NCBI RefSeq assembly: GCF_024166365.1
Contig: NC_064820.1
Coordinates: 133,630,001-133,694,000, forward strand
Length of the DNA: 64,000 nt
Direction: 5' to 3'
DNA from: Elephas maximus indicus
Lineage: Eukaryota > Chordata > Mammalia > Proboscidea > Elephantidae
This document shows, piece by piece, positions 12,715 through 25,633 of the stretch (positions within the stretch are counted from its first letter, which is position 1; the number at the start of each line of letters is the position of its first letter). A model generated the notes under the pieces. The model saw only the letters and a list, made by a program, of their open reading frames with translations. It made no database searches and was not told the origin of the DNA. Both the position numbers and the translations under genes were made by a program.

Positions 12715-14335
12715 AATTCACCATCTTGAAGATGTTGATATTTATATTTTTAGATTTTGTGCCCCTCCAGGATTAGTGGAAAGGTCAAATGGGACAATAT
12801 ATTTGTTGACAATGTGCAAACAGTTAAATGCTTTAGACACGTTAAGGGTCAAATCAGATGATCTCTGTTAAAAAATCAAATATTTCCTGGTTAGCGTAGC
12901 AAACGAACTCATTATCAGCCATAACTTCTGAATCAGTTAGCTTCTTTTAGTTATGAGTAAAAAAATGGCCTCCAGTGGTCATAAACAAATACACAGATTT
13001 ATTGCAAAGCTCCTGGGTGCTTCAGAATTGAGAGGAGATTGAAGGACCAGGCTTGGGAAAATGGACAGAAGCCAAGAGAGTCAAGAATCAGGAGACACTG
13101 GAACTATATTTTATCAGAAGCAGCCTGCTCCCAATGTAACTACCTCCAGTACTATGTATAGGACAGGACCTCTGCTTCTGAAGAATCCCCTTCTCCTCCT
13201 GATTAATGAAGAGGTTTCTATCACCTCTGCTGCTGTAAATGAACTTGAGTAGTCCTTTTGCTTTGGTGTTTTAAGGTCAGGACTAAAAGCCCTGGGTAGA
13301 AGCATCTTATTGGCTGAGTCTGAGTTATGATGTACCCGTAGGCTGGCTGCCACTCTTCAGCTGGAGGGAGCATCAGGTGCCTTGAGCTTCCACAGTGGCA
13401 TGCAGGGAGCTGCTACCATTAATGCCACATACAATGGTGTGGGGGTACATAATAGAAACAATAAGCTTTGATGTGAATTCAGGATAGCGAAATTTTAGCT
13501 AAACATTAATGGGGGAGAAGAGGATGTTCAGTAACAAAGGACTGTGATGAGTAGGGTATTGAAATAAAAAAGGGTCTCAGAAAGAATGAATAGTGGGAGG
13601 GTACCAAAGATTTACTTTACGTATTTCATAATTTTTTTTCAGCCGAGTTCTATTAACAAACACTACCTGAAAAAAAAAAATACCTAAAAATTCCTTCAGG
13701 TTGCACAGTTCTTAGAATATCACATTTCTAAGCTGGAGGGACCTCAGAGCTCCAAGTCAATCATTCTATACATGAAGAAACCAAGGCTGAGTGAGTTCAT
13801 GTGAATACACATGCCCCACAGCAAATTAAGGACAGAGCCAGGACAAGAATTTAGTTTTCCAGACTCTAATCCATTGTCATTTTCATAGTATCACACAGTA
13901 TCTCTTGCTTAAAACCTATAATTTTTTCTTTCCTGGCAGGAAAAGGAAGGGATGTTTAATATCTTAATTAGAAAATATGCTTAGCACTATTTACTCACGC
14001 CATTTAGCTAGACCACTGACTTCTGCACTTACCTATAACTTCTGTCTGTACAGGCACTCTGACTTGATATCTGAACCAAGAAGTTGCAAGGAAACCATCA
14101 TAATTATCTCAGAAAGAAGAGCCTGGTTTAATCAAATTGATATTTTTAGAGCATCCACTATCTGGAATGTCAGTCAGTATAGGAGATGAGCCAAATGTGT
14201 CTCCTAACCTTGAAGATCTCACAGTCTACCAAGAGTGAAATAGACAAGCCTACAAACAGAATACGAAATGAATTTTGAATGTGATAAGAAAGGTACTAAT
14301 TACATGCTATGAATTTTCTAAGAAGAATAACCACA
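12715..14335. other. No gene seen; possible old MIR-like remnant
   Basis: No convincing coding sequence. Around 13715-13880 the sequence resembles an old mammal-wide short repeat in antisense (acatgaagaaaccaaggctg, gacagagccaggacaagaat). The rest, including an A-run near 13670-13681, is not assigned. Confidence 0.45.
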
Positions 14336-14339
14336 TCTT

Positions 14340-14735
14340 AAACCATTAGATTTTCTGTGCTAGAGACTTTCACTACTTAATCATATCCAGTTCTCTAGAC
14401 TCTCTGAGTATAAGGGAGAGTCACACCTTGTTCTCTCTCTTACGTGACTAGTTCTGGCCAATGGGCTGCAAGAAGAAATGATATGTGCAATTTCTAAGCT
14501 GAAGTATTTAATTGAAGTTGTCACAAGCCTCAGATGGTACACCTATAAGAAAGTGGAACCCTCCTGAGCCTAGGTGACTGAGTCACTGTATGGGGGTCAG
14601 TTGCTCTGGAAACTCCCCTGGAGTCACAGTAGGTACTGTATGAGCAAGAAAAAACCTTTGTTGAATTATATCACTGAAAATTTTGGGGTTGTTCATTACC
14701 ACAGCATTACCTAGCTTATCCTGAGTAATATATCT
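14340..14735 (+). mobile_element. Old MaLR/ERVL-type LTR remnant
   Basis: The 3' part (attttggggttgttcattac, then cagcattacctagcttatcc, ctgagtaata) resembles the end of an old mammalian LTR of the MaLR/ERVL kind. Upstream sequence to about 14340 may belong to the same LTR but is diverged. The family is not certain and the boundaries are approximate. Confidence 0.4.
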
Positions 14736-14754
14736 GCATCCCACCCACTGCCCT

Positions 14755-14953
14755 ATTTATGATACATAAATAAATAAAAATAGAATTATAAACAAATATG
14801 TACATAGGAACTTAAATTTATTTAATAATTTGAATATCATTTTGATAAATATAAAATAAGTAAAATAATGATTAAATTTTTTAAAGCATAAATATGTAAA
14901 TAATTTAAATATATCAATATTTTACATATCAATATAATATATATATATATATC
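14755..14953. repeat. AT-rich low-complexity tract with (TA)n
   Basis: About 200 bp of almost pure A/T, ending in a short (AT)n run at about 14937-14952. It has no coding potential and directly abuts the AfroSINE pair that follows. Confidence 0.85.
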
Positions 14954-15229
14954 AAAACCAAACACATTTCCATAAAGTCAATTCCGGCTCATAGTGACAC
15001 TATAGGACAGAGTAGAACTGCCCCATGGGGTTTCTAAGGAGTGGCTGATGGATTTGAACGGCTGACCTTTTGATTAGCAGCCAAACATATACGTAACCAA
15101 AAAACCAAACCCAGTGCCGTCGAGTTGATTCCGACTCATAGCGACCCTATAGGACAGAGTAGAGCTGCCCCACAGAGTTTCCAAGGAGCACCTGATGGAT
15201 TCGAACTGCTGGCCCTTTGGTTAGCAGCT
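14954..15229 (-). mobile_element. Two adjacent antisense AfroSINEs
   Basis: Two copies in the same antisense orientation. The first (about 14954-15082) runs from the tail (aaaaccaaacacatttccat, ggctcatagtgacactatag) to a truncated head (gattagcagccaaac). The second (about 15083-15229) repeats the pattern (ccaaacccagtgccgtcgag to ggttagcagctg). Short flanks acatatacgta before the second copy and acatatatata after it could be its target-site duplication, so the second may have landed in the edge of the first. Confidence 0.85.
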
Positions 15230-15239
15230 GTACATATAT

Positions 15240-17440
15240 ATAAAAACTTAATACACACACAAACACAGACAAACACATTACAGCCTTGTATTATTTATTT
15301 CCATGGGCAATTTAATGCTTGGAAACCTAGAAATCTGTTTGAAGTTCAAGTTGTCTCTCCATCTTTCTTCTTCTCCTAACCTTAACTATTTCTGTGCATT
15401 CAGGAAAAAAAGAGTTGCATTTCTCCCTTTCTAATATCACCTGATGTCCTGGCACAAAGCCAAGCCTTTTATAGAATCCATCCAACTCTGATTATAGTCT
15501 AAGAGTTTTAAATCAACAGGCAGAAAACATGAAAATACAGAAAGTTCAAATTGGGTGAGTGGAGAAGTATAGTCTCAGGAGCCCTAATGTTGCCTAAAGC
15601 ACAATAAATAAATCAATAAAAAAAGAATGAGAGAACTGCTGCCAAAAGTAATATTCCATTTAAACGATAAACCATTGTCATTGTGGGGAAAAATGAACCA
15701 AGTTCATAAATTTTTGCAAGATTTTTATTTGTTTTTTAACTTTTTTTGGCAAGGTGGTGATGGGGTGAGTTGCACTGTACATAGCCAAGGAAATCAAAAG
15801 TGGTATTTCTAGCCAGTTGTACTCTCCAAGAAATGTGAAATCACTCCAAGCTAAAGGCATATAGTACTGCCTGAAGTCTACTGAAATTTTTCCAAAATAT
15901 GTCCAGATTAAGGCTTCCCAGTTCCATTGCTCTACTGGTGCCGTCAAATAGAGCAATTGCAAATTACAAAACTTATAGGAAAACTGAAGTATTTTTTTAA
16001 ATAAGACGACACGTGTCACAAATAGGTTCATTCATTTGAAAATATGTAACACCAACAGATCTTTTTTTTTTTTTTCTTTATACACCATACCAGTCCTTTG
16101 GTCTTGTTATTTTGTGACTTTCTTGGTTTCTTGTCAACTCCTTTGACTGCATCCAAGGGAAACTTGGAGAAGTACTTAAAAAAGAAATAGCTGGGAAACT
16201 CCAGGCCATTCTGTTTTACTTAATGCCAGGACTTAACCTTTGTTGATGTAACGTTTTCTTTGCAAATAGTGCAAAGTAGAAATTTCCCTAGGATCACAGT
16301 CCAGCCCTCCCCAGAGCCAAATTCAGCCTCAAAGTTGCCGTTTTCAAGTGTAATGACATTTATTCAGTCCCAGCTCATTTCCTACTTTTCCGCTGAAACA
16401 CTCCCCACAGCAGTATTTAACAATAGAGTCATTTGGACAATAAGCTTATTTGGTTCTGAATTTTGGATTTCTCAAGGAAGCATAAATATTTGTCCACCAT
16501 TGGTATTTTGGGCTTTGATGAAGGGCCCACTCTGTACCACCAGCTCGACCTTTTTATTTCTCTTGGAGACACACGTAAATTTCTTTAAAATTGATTCATT
16601 TTGTTTCACCTGCTGGGAATCATGTTGACATACAATACTGTAAGAACCTATTGAGAAATCCTCTGTGCTGTCGTTGATGTGTTTTCATTTGCGTGCAGAG
16701 GAGGTTTTTATTGTGTAACCCTCCACTGACACCCTATTCATGCTTTCTATTATCCCTCTAGCTTTGTCTTCAGCTAAACACATTCTTTTTTTTTCCCCCT
16801 CCTCCAAGTGATCATTTGTATGAAGATTTGCATTTAAATAGATGTGGGAAGTACATTAACAACACCTACACTAGCCACGTAAAAGGTGCACAGTATTTGT
16901 TGCTGCCAGACATGAATGGGAAAAAAATTCAATGAATGTTTTGTAAAGAGAGTCCTCAGGTAGCTGTATTTTAGACACAAAGACACTTCATTAGATTGTA
17001 TTTAATACTGATTATGCATGCAGAAGCTTATGAATACAAATACCCTATTCCCATGGGAGATGCTGCGAAATCCTGCTACATGCATGTGCTCACTACGGGA
17101 GCCAAACATTTCAGTGTTCGGGTTGACTCCAAAGGCCCCTAAGTGGGGTTACAACCCATTGCAGGGTTGGCTAATTTTGACCTTTATGTTCTTGCTAATA
17201 GAATGAGGAAGGAAAGGGAGAAAGAACTTAAAATAAGCTGCATTTCAGTCTCCACTTAGGGCTTTTTTTCTTGAGCAGCTCAAACAATAAACATTTTTGT
17301 AAGAAGCCTAAATACCAAAGACAAAAAACAAAATACCAAAGACAGGGAAGGGAAAAAGAAAGAAGAGAAAGGGAACAGAGAACAGGGTGGGATGAGAGAG
17401 AAGAATGCTTAGTGAGATTTTAGATGGCTATCCAGTTGTT
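15240..17440. other. No gene or recognised repeat seen
   Basis: A 2.2-kb stretch without recognisable mobile elements. The two longest ORFs (15678-16031 minus, 16260-16628 plus) are about 120 codons but look like chance translation, with no domain or family resemblance. A poly-T tract lies at about 16063-16076. Confidence 0.5.
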
Positions 17441-17444
17441 TTTC

Positions 17445-17870
17445 TTTTTTGTCTTTTATTGTGGTAAACGTGCATATCAAGGGGGTCCCTGGGTGGTGCA
17501 AATGGTTAAACGCTCCACTCCCAGCTGAAAGATTGGTGGTTCAAACCCCCCAGAGGTACCTCGGAAGACAGACCTGGTGAACTCTTTCCAAGAGGTCACA
17601 ACGTTGAAAATGGTGTGAAACAGATCTAGTCTGGGCACATGGGGTCTCCCTGAGTCAGAATTGACTCGACAGCAACTAACAACAACAAACATGTGATAAA
17701 ACATTTGTCGTTTCAACATTCCTCACATGTACAATGCAGTGACATTGTGTTCGTCGTGTTGTTTAAACATCACCATTATCCATTTCCAAATTTTCCCACC
17801 ACCCTGAACAGAATCTCAGTGTTCCCTAAGCAATGAGTCCTCTTCGCCCTCACTTCTATCCAGTTTTTAA
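17445..17870 (-). mobile_element. Old L1 fragment (L1M-like), split by an AfroSINE
   Basis: Reading antisense, both parts resemble an old mammalian L1 3' region: ttttattgtggtaaacgtgc before the SINE and cattatccatttccaaattt, ccctaagcaatgagtcctct after it. The AfroSINE at 17483-17690 interrupts it. The same L1 segment recurs at 23160-23620 and 24628-24905. Subfamily is not determined. Confidence 0.6.
17483..17690 (+). mobile_element. AfroSINE inserted in an old L1
   Basis: Full-length-like copy: gggtccctgggtggtgcaaa head with a B box (ggttcaaaccc), then cctcggaagacagacctgg, and a tail gaattgactcgacagcaact followed by aacaacaac. The flanks (aacgtgcatatcaa and aacatgtgataaaa) may be a diverged target-site duplication. 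It belongs to the gggtccctgggtgg subtype, distinct from the ggagccctggtggcgca subtype seen at 59237. Confidence 0.9.
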
Positions 17871-17874
17871 TTAA

Positions 17875-19790
17875 AAGAAAAAACGCGAGAAGAAGAGGGA
17901 AAGAGAGAAAAAGACCAGAAAAAAAAAAAAAAAAGGAAAAATGGAAGGAAAAGACATGCTAAAAGGTAATATAAATCAGAGAACAACAAGTTCAACTGCA
18001 GGGGAGGGAGAGCAAGAAGAGAGAGAGGGAGATGAAAAAGAACTGAAGAAAGACTGTGAGAGAACCTTTGCACTTCATATATAAAGCAGAGACACTGGGT
18101 TATCATTCAGTATTACGAGAGAGAAAATTAAATTGGTCTTGGCAAAAAGATTCTATTAAGGGATAATATCTTTCCTTTTATGGTTAATTATTTTATGTTT
18201 ACAATAGTCAATGTATATTATTTTTACAGTAACACATGGCTTAGCATAAATAATTTACCCAGGATATATGGCTAATTTCTAATTAACTTCTAATGCTGTT
18301 AGTTTGCTTTCGATTAAAGCCCTTTCTCTTTCTAACAAGTCCTTGAAGGTGAGCAGACGACCTAATTATAGGCATTCATTGTGGAATATTTATATTTAGC
18401 AATTTAAAAAGGTAATATCAATCTAGAAATGTAGTGGAAAATAAAGTGGAAGAGAAAAAGGTTTCAGCGGAGGGAGGAAAATTTATTGTTTGTGCTTTTA
18501 TATCTGCATAAGAAAAAAATACACTAAAGGAATTTACTAGCAGGCTGAATGTCATATGGTGCTAGTACCTCGGTGTCCCCAAATACAATTATTGTTTATT
18601 GCTTAAAAACAATTTTCCATAGGCTATATGCACTAAAGAGAAATCCATAAACATCAGAAACAAGTCTCTAACAAGTCTTCATTGTTTATATGGATGAAAA
18701 AAAAATCCATATTTCTTTTCTTATTAATCCAGAGTGGGCCAGAATAAAGCAAATTCCCTGCATCCAATGAGATTTGTAATGCAACAGTAGAAGAATCTGA
18801 TTTCACACATTATGGTTAGAGTCCTCCATATCCTGGCTGTAACAAGGGTAATAAATAAAGTCTACTCTAAAACCAGGCTGATAGCCTTAGTAATTGACTT
18901 GCTGTCTGCATGAGACACAATGATTTCCAAATGTACAAGTCTAACCCAAGTCAGAGGGCTTGCGGAAGTTCACCATGGGAATGCAGTGGCATAAACAATC
19001 CTTTGTGCACAGAGCTTCGTCCTAGATGCGGAGGCTTCTTTAAAAAGGAACAAAATGGGATCAGGTTCTTGCTTTATACCTGTGTCGTAGTAGTTGACAC
19101 AACAGAGGAAAGCCCTCTTCCCCTGGGGCCTCATTTCTTGGACTAATCTAAGTCACCTTTGGACTTGTGATACCACAGCCCCGAATTCATGGAGATGCAG
19201 ATAAGTGTTGTGTGTTAGTGTCTTAATATGCATTTACAATACACTGTGTAATTGCTCCTTTGGAGCTGCTAATGCATTTTTATAGCCCAAAAACAATTTC
19301 CTATGTACTGTAAGTAGTAAGGAGAAATGCCTGCCTGAAGATTTATGTTGAGAATGCTCAAAAACAAAGCAAAACATCCTAGCTTGTGCATTCATCTTGT
19401 TAAAGACCATGCACTTGGGTGCATTTGTTCTTCAAAGAGTGTGAGGAACATCAAACATTCCAGTTTCTTTGTCATCCTCTATCCGGGCTTCAGAGCTTCC
19501 AAGTCCCTTTTTTATTTCCCACTGTATCCTCAGTATATCAGGCTGTCTGGGGAACAAGCAAGACAATATAGAGCAAAAGGGTTTATGTGATAATGGGAAA
19601 GGAAAGAATGATATACTTCAAATTTGAAATGATCTCAGAAGAGACAGTACAGATTCATATACACAAAGGCAGGAAGGGAATTCTGGAAAATGAAAATTGT
19701 TATACCACAGCATGTACAGTGTTAAAAAAAAAAAAAAAGTACATCTCCCTATTTTTCTAATGGTCCTTTAATGGTGCTATATAACTTTTT
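17875..19790. other. No gene seen; purine-rich tract at its start
   Basis: About 17875-18060 is strongly purine-rich (A/G) on the plus strand, including an A-run at about 17918-17934. The rest has no recognised repeat or gene; an A-run lies near 19723-19738. ORFs are 80 codons or shorter. Confidence 0.5.
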
Positions 19791-19799
19791 ACTAAAAAA

Positions 19800-20300
19800 T
19801 GACAGGTAGGGAGTTGTTCTGGTTATTCTCTTCTTTGTCATCTAATCCAGATTATTTCTTTGCCCTTCTCTGTGGTGCTCTCTGCCCAAGGCGGGTTAAT
19901 GTTTTATGCCTGCATCACTGGGCTCTTTTGCCAGCTGGCTTCCAGTTGATTTGCCCAATGGAAGACCCTGAAAGAGATCAGATGAGAGGAGAGGGGGTTG
20001 GGTCATTTCTTTCCTGCTCCCTCCCTGCCATGGCACTGTGTCTAGCCCATCTACATCCCTCCATGATCACAGCTCCTCCTGAGTACCACCCCTTCCCCCC
20101 CACCCCAGAATTCCAGGTCTCTCTGGGCACTGGTAATACAAGGGTACTAAAGGCTTCCCACTGTTGCTAGTCTCTGGGTGCCCTGTCCTTTGTTGATCCT
20201 GTTCACTCCTCTGTGAGTAATCACTTTATTAATACATACTTGTTTAAACCATGTGGGTTGGGATCCTGTGACCCAGGACCCTGAGGCCTTTCGTTACAGT
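19800..20300 (+). mobile_element. Possible old LTR or LINE 3'-end remnant
   Basis: The stretch ending gtgagtaatcactttattaa followed by tacatacttgtttaaacc has the layout of an old mammalian retroelement 3' end, and the upstream C-rich text is compatible. I cannot name the family. The 123-codon ORF at 19799-20170 falls inside it and is probably not a gene. Confidence 0.3.
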
Positions 20301-20446
20301 TCGTTACAGGCAAGAAAGAGACCCTCAAATAGCCAGGCCAATTTACTCACGGTTTGCTCCAATAGCTCCCCTAACTAGGTTTTGGCAAACTCATCTCCAT
20401 GTTGCTTCTAGAAGGATGGAGCCTTCCAGGTTTTTATTGGTTGTGG

Positions 20447-21960
20447 TATTGTTGTTGTTGTTGTTGTTAGGGGCATCAAATCAATTCTGACTCATAGCGA
20501 CCCTATGTACAACAGAATGAAACATTGCCCGGTCCTGCGCCATCCTCACAATCTTTGTTATGCTTGAGCCCATTGTTGCAGCCACTGTATCAATCCATCT
20601 CATTGAGGGTCTTCCTCTTTTTCCCTGATCCTCTACTTTATCAAGCATGATGGATGTCCTTCTCTAGGAACTGGTCCCTCCTGATAATATGTTCAAAATA
20701 CATGAGATGAAGTCTCACCATACTTGCTTCTAAGGAGCATTCTGGCTGTGCTTCTTCCAAGAAAGATTTGTTTGTTCTCCTGGCGGTCCATGGTATGTTC
20801 AGTATTCTTCACCAGCACCATAATTCAAAGGCATCAATTTTTCTTCTGTCTTCCTTATTCATTGACCACTTTTTGCATGCATATGAAGCAAATAAAAACA
20901 CCATGGCTTGGATCAGGTACACCTTAGTCCTTAGGGTGACATCTTTGTTTTTCAACACTTTAAGAGGTCTTTTGCAGCAGATTTGCCCAATGCAATATGT
21001 CATTTGATTTCTTGACTGCTGCTTCCATGGGCATTGATTGTGGATCCAAGCAAAACGAAATCCTTGACAACTCCAATATTTTCTCTGTATCATGGTGTTG
21101 TTTATTGGTCTAATTGTAAGGATTTTTGTTTTCTTTATGTTGAGGTGTAATCTATACTAAAGGTGTTATTTATAGTCTTTGATCTTCATCAGTAAGTGCT
21201 TTAAGTCCTCTTCACTTTCAGCAAGCAATGTTGTGTCATCTGCATAGTGCAGGTTGTTATCGAGTCTTCCACCAATCTTGATACACGTTCTTTTTCATAT
21301 AGCCTAGCTTCTTGGGTTATTTGCTCAGCACACATATTGAGTAAGCATGGTGAAAGGATACAACCCTGACACCCCCCTCCCCCGCTTCCTGGTTTTAAAC
21401 CACGCAGTATCCCCTTGCTCTGTTTGAACAACTGCCTCTTGATCTATGTACAGGTTCCACATGAGCATAGTTCAGTGTTCTGGAATTCTCATTCTTTGCA
21501 AAGTTATCCGTAATTAGTTACGATCCACACAGTTGAATACCTTTGCAAAGTCAATAAAACGCAGGTAAACATCTTTCTGGTATTGTCTGCTTTCAGCCAA
21601 GCTCCATCTGACATCAGCAATGACATCCCTCATTCCACGTTCTGTCCTGAATCTGGCTTCAATTTCTGGCAGTTACCTGTTGATGTACTGCTGCAACCAT
21701 TTTTGAATGATCTTCAGCAAAATTTTACTTGCTTGTGATATTAATGATATTGTTCAATAATTTCCACATTCGGTTGGAACACCTTTCTTGGAATGTGCAC
21801 AAATATGGACCTTTTGCAGTTGATTGACCAGGTAGCTGTCTTCCAAATTTCTTAGCATAGACAAGTGAGTGCTTCCAGCATTGCATCCGTTTGTTGAAAC
21901 ATCTCCACCGGTATTCCATCAATTCCTGAAGCCTTGTTTTTCACCCATGGCTTGTTTCTT
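20447..21960 (-). mobile_element. RTE (BovB-like) LINE, 3' half, inactive
   Basis: Reverse-complement RTE copy beginning with the (GTT)n tail at about 20447-20470 and running back through the C-terminal region to the reverse transcriptase. The YADD motif is encoded at about 21235-21246. The 5' limit is near 21960, around the stretch between endonuclease and reverse transcriptase. Frames are broken: 20809-21093, 21201-21431 and 21725-21922 (minus) are separate pieces. Confidence 0.88.
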
Positions 21961-22117
21961 CTATAGCTACAGGGAGTAATATTCTCTTTGAATTGCGTGG
22001 GTCACATGCTTATCCCTGATGTAGGAGGCAGGTACAGGTCCACTAAGTCCAAAAGGGGTGCTATTTCAAAGAATTAGATGCACCCGAGCAGAAACAGGTA
22101 ACATGAAGCAATAAGAA

Positions 22118-22331
22118 CAAAACAAAGCCAATCAGCACCCAGTTAACTCCAACTTTTGGAGACCCTGTATATCTCAGATTAAACTATGTTCCATAGGTTT
22201 TTCAATGGCTGTAATCTTCCAGAAGTAGATTGCCAGGCCTTTCTTCCGAGGCAACTCTGGGTGGGCTTAAACCTCTAACCTTTTGGTTAACAACTCAGGG
22301 TATTAACTATTTGTACCACCCAGGGGACTCC
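22118..22331 (-). mobile_element. AfroSINE, antisense
   Basis: Antisense copy of the gggtccctgggtgg subtype. The top strand starts in the tail (aaagccaatcagcacccag), passes tccataggtttttcaatggc and cagaagtagattgccaggcc, and ends at the head (ttgtaccacccaggggactc). Diverged but essentially full length. Confidence 0.85.
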
Positions 22332-22848
22332 AATATAAAGTAATAGAGGCACACAGTATGCAGAGATGATACATGAGAGTCTGGTGTATATGAGACTAAA
22401 GAAATATGTGAGCTGTCTATACTAAACACATTTGTGACCTTCCTAACTACTCTTTAAAACTTGCCTGTGGCTCACAGACAAATACCTTTGGAAACAACTG
22501 TGTACTTCTGGTCCATGCTTTATGGCAAAAAGAAGATAAGAGGTTTTTGGACAGAGCACTGAATATATTACCTTACGTCCAGTGGATACTCAATCAATTT
22601 TAATTACCCCACTTATGAATGGGAGGGAAAGATAAGGAATGCAAAATCACATACAAAGAAGAAAACATCTGGCTTGGCAATGTGATTCAGAGTCTGAATA
22701 CAGTTCAAGCTATAACTTGTGAGCCCTTAGGCACGTTTGTGAAATTCTGTGGCTCTTGGGTTTGTTCCTCCGGGAAATGGGGAGAAGGTCAGAAAACAAA
22801 CAGAGAAAATTCTTTTTTCTTTTTCTATGTAACTTCTTTTTGTGGGGG

Positions 22849-23000
22849 GACATTGATGGTTCAGTGGTAGAATTCCTGCCTTCCAAGCAGTTGACCTGGA
22901 TTTGACTTCTTGGCCAATGAAAATGGTCATGGGGATGATGCAGCAACAGGCAGAATTTTGTTCAGTTCAGTTGTTTGGGGGTCAATGACAGCTAACGAAA
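22849..23000 (+). mobile_element. tRNA-Gly-headed SINE, short copy
   Basis: The head at about 22849-22919 (cattgatggttcagtggtag followed by aattcctgcc) matches tRNA-Gly: the A-box stretch tggttcagtgg is intact, while the B box is diverged (tggatttgactt). The body is shortened and ends in an RTE-like tail (gtcaatgacagctaacg). Same head as the longer copy at 49011. It is a SINE; the diverged B box and lack of a clean acceptor stem argue against a functional tRNA. Confidence 0.75.
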
Positions 23001-23159
23001 ACGATGGAACTTATTTAACAAATACTTTAAAAAAGCTATAGGCAGGAGGGCACCAGCAGTCTTTGGGACTTTTCCGTCTATCCACCCTCCCTTCCTCCTT
23101 CTTATCATGTTGCCCTCCCTTCCTTTCTCCCCTCCTTCCTTCCTTTCTCTGAAATTTGC

Positions 23160-23625
23160 ATTTAAAATTAATTTAAAATCCACCTTTTTAAAGTGAGCAA
23201 TTCTGTGGCAACTACTACATTCACAATGTTGTACAACCACTACCTCTAGGTCCAAATATTTTCATCATCCGAAAGGAAATCTTTTACCCATTAAGTAGTT
23301 GCTTCCTAGTCCTCCCTCCACTCAGCCCCTGGCACCACCCATCTGTATCTGTCTCTATGAAATTACCTATCCTGAATATTTCACGTAAATATAAATGGAA
23401 TCATATAATATGTGACCTTTTGTGCCTGGCTTTTCACTTAGCCTAATGTCTTCCAGGTTTACCCACATTGTAGCATGCATCAGTACTTCATTCCTTTTTA
23501 TGGTTGAATACTATTCCATTGTTTGTATATACCACAATTTTTTTTTTTTTATCCGTTTATCCCTTGATGGGTGGGCTTATTTCTTGGTTTACCTTCATTA
23601 TTCAGAAAATAGATAGTTTATGTCT
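23160..23625 (-). mobile_element. Old L1 fragment (L1M-like)
   Basis: Antisense L1 end: gttgtacaaccactacctct, tacctatcctgaatatttca, cattgtagcatgcatcagta and tactattccattgtttgtat are typical of the 3' ORF2 / 3' UTR region of old mammalian L1s. T-run at about 23540-23551. Subfamily not determined. Confidence 0.65.
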
Positions 23626-24020
23626 GCACAAAATTTGACATCTAAGTGTCCTTTTTAGGTGAAACTTTTGGAAAGAAACGAATATTCTGTGTCGGAACTC
23701 TATTCATCTAAGATCAGGAGAAGCAGGTGAAGTGACAGCTCCTTTTAACTTTTTACTTGCCATTATTGTTTCTTAATGTCTCAGCCTTTGAATGTCTTCT
23801 GTTTTGGTTGTGAATTTCCAAATCTTAATTAAAATAAACTTTAATCCTTTATAGTTTTGAGGACTGAACAAAGGCAAAGGTTTCTACAAAAATATTTTTT
23901 GGTCTGTCCCTTTTTTCCATAGATCTTGGCAGGAGATAGTGCTGACAATGGATGGGATGATCTGCTCCTACTTTCCCACAGATATGTGGGACAGGACATG
24001 CCTGAGAGGCTCTTGGAAGT

Positions 24021-24548
24021 TGTGGTAGCTACTCTCCAAAGAACGCTCCCTCCCCAACGAAACATACCTCTTAGCTTTGGAGCCCATGTGTAATCTATGC
24101 CTCTTAAATCTGCGCTGAACAATAGAATATGGTGGAATTGAGCTGCCTGACTTGAAATGTGGTCACAAGGAGCCTTGTAGCTTTTGCTTGGGTCTCTTGG
24201 GTGTAAAAAGTCCAACTACTCTGAGGCCACACCTTGTGAGGAAGTCCAAGCTAGCCATGTGGAGAGGCTGCATGGAGAGAGAAGTGCCTGAGGACCCTTA
24301 GCTGTTCCAGCCATATGAGTCAACGAACGTCTGAGGGAAGAAGCCATTTTAGTTGCCTAGCCCAAGTAGAGAATTTAGAAGACTTCAGCTCCATCTGCCA
24401 TCTGATTACAACTGCATGAGAGACCCCAAGTGAGAAACTGCTTGGCTGAGCTTGGTCAATTTAAAAACTACAAGAGATAAGAATAAATAGTTGTTCTAAG
24501 CCATTAATTTTGGGGGTGGCTTGTTGCACAGTAGTAGATACCGAAACA
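24021..24548 (+). mobile_element. MLT1-like MaLR solo LTR, old
   Basis: Starts tgtggtagctactctcc, like the LTR at 59480, and ends gttctaagccattaatttt to tagataccgaaaca, a typical MaLR LTR end with a polyadenylation-like aataaa (24483). The minus-strand ORF at 23841-24215 overlaps it and is a by-product. No internal viral sequence adjoins it. Confidence 0.65.
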
Positions 24549-24627
24549 GGGCTTATAAGCAGATGAGTGGGTGGTTCCTGGGGGCTGAAGTGGTCCATGA
24601 TGGTGGGGGATCATTTGATGTGAGGTT

Positions 24628-24905
24628 TTTTTTTTATTTTATTGTGATAAAGTATAAGTAACAAAACTTTTACCATTTTAGCCATTTTTAAGTGTACAAT
24701 TTGGTGACATTGATTGCATTCACCATGTGTAACCATCACCACTATTTATTTTTAAAAGCTTTTTTCACCCCAAACAGAAACTCATTACCCCTTAAGCAAT
24801 AACTTCCCCACTTGCTCAGCCCCTAGTAACTACTTGCTCTTATGCATTTGCCTATTCTAGATATTTCATGTAAGTGGAATCATACAATATTTGTCCTTTA
24901 GTGTA
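24628..24905 (-). mobile_element. Old L1 fragment (L1M-like)
   Basis: Antisense: ttttattgtgataaagtata, taaccatcaccactatttat and cctattctagatatttcatg correspond to the same L1 segment found at 17445-17870 and 23160-23625. Bases 24906-25618 after it show no gene; 25201-25280 is G-rich. Confidence 0.65.
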
Positions 24906-25633
24906 AGTTGTTAAAGCTGCTCAGCTCACTGTGGTTGCAATGAATGAAATCATGAACTGGAGTCCGGACAATATGCTTCATCTCTGGGCCATCCTTCCAA
25001 GATGTGGGTCCTCTCCTGTTCTGGTGTCACCCCACCCATCTTTTCTATACTCTGGGCTCTTTGTCTTGTTAGGTATTTATTACCGTATTTTTATAATAAC
25101 GTGTGCCTTCCAAGTTTGTTTGCTGTCCGTGCCCTCCCCACATAAGATATTTTCCTAAGCATGCTATGCTAATATTTTTTTTTATTACAGCAATGTATGG
25201 AAAAGGATTGGCATGGCAGTGGTTGTGAGGGTGTGTTGGGGGAAGGGGGTGAAGTGGGGAGAGGCGGGGAGGGCGTGGGAGGCAAACAAATGCAGAAGGT
25301 GTGGATTATTTGCATAAAAATATGGTATTTAGCATTACAAATATTTTTTCCCCCGCCACTGTCTCAGATCCCAATTTATTTTTAATCTGTTTAATAAATA
25401 TTAACTATTGCATTTTTTATTGCATATAGTTTATAGAGGTGAACTTGTGCTTTAGATTTGCTTCCGAGTAAAAAAAAAAAAAGTTAATTGTTTCCATTTT
25501 TACATTTAATAATACATACTCATGAATAATATTTCCTTAAATGGGTAACACAGGGTCGGGGGGGGGTCTCACGAATTGAAAATTGTCTTTAAGGGACTTT
25601 AAAGAGGAAATATTGTTAAGATTAAGAGAGAAA

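Noticed and set aside
15678-16628. Two ORFs of about 120 codons (15678-16031 minus, 16260-16628 plus)
   Set aside because: No domain, splice or repeat context; composition looks like chance translation of AT-rich DNA.
18530-19330. Similar words aaaaacaattt and gagaaat near 18605-18650 and 19285-19330, as a possible local duplication
   Set aside because: Only about 45 bp are comparable with several gaps; too weak by eye to claim.
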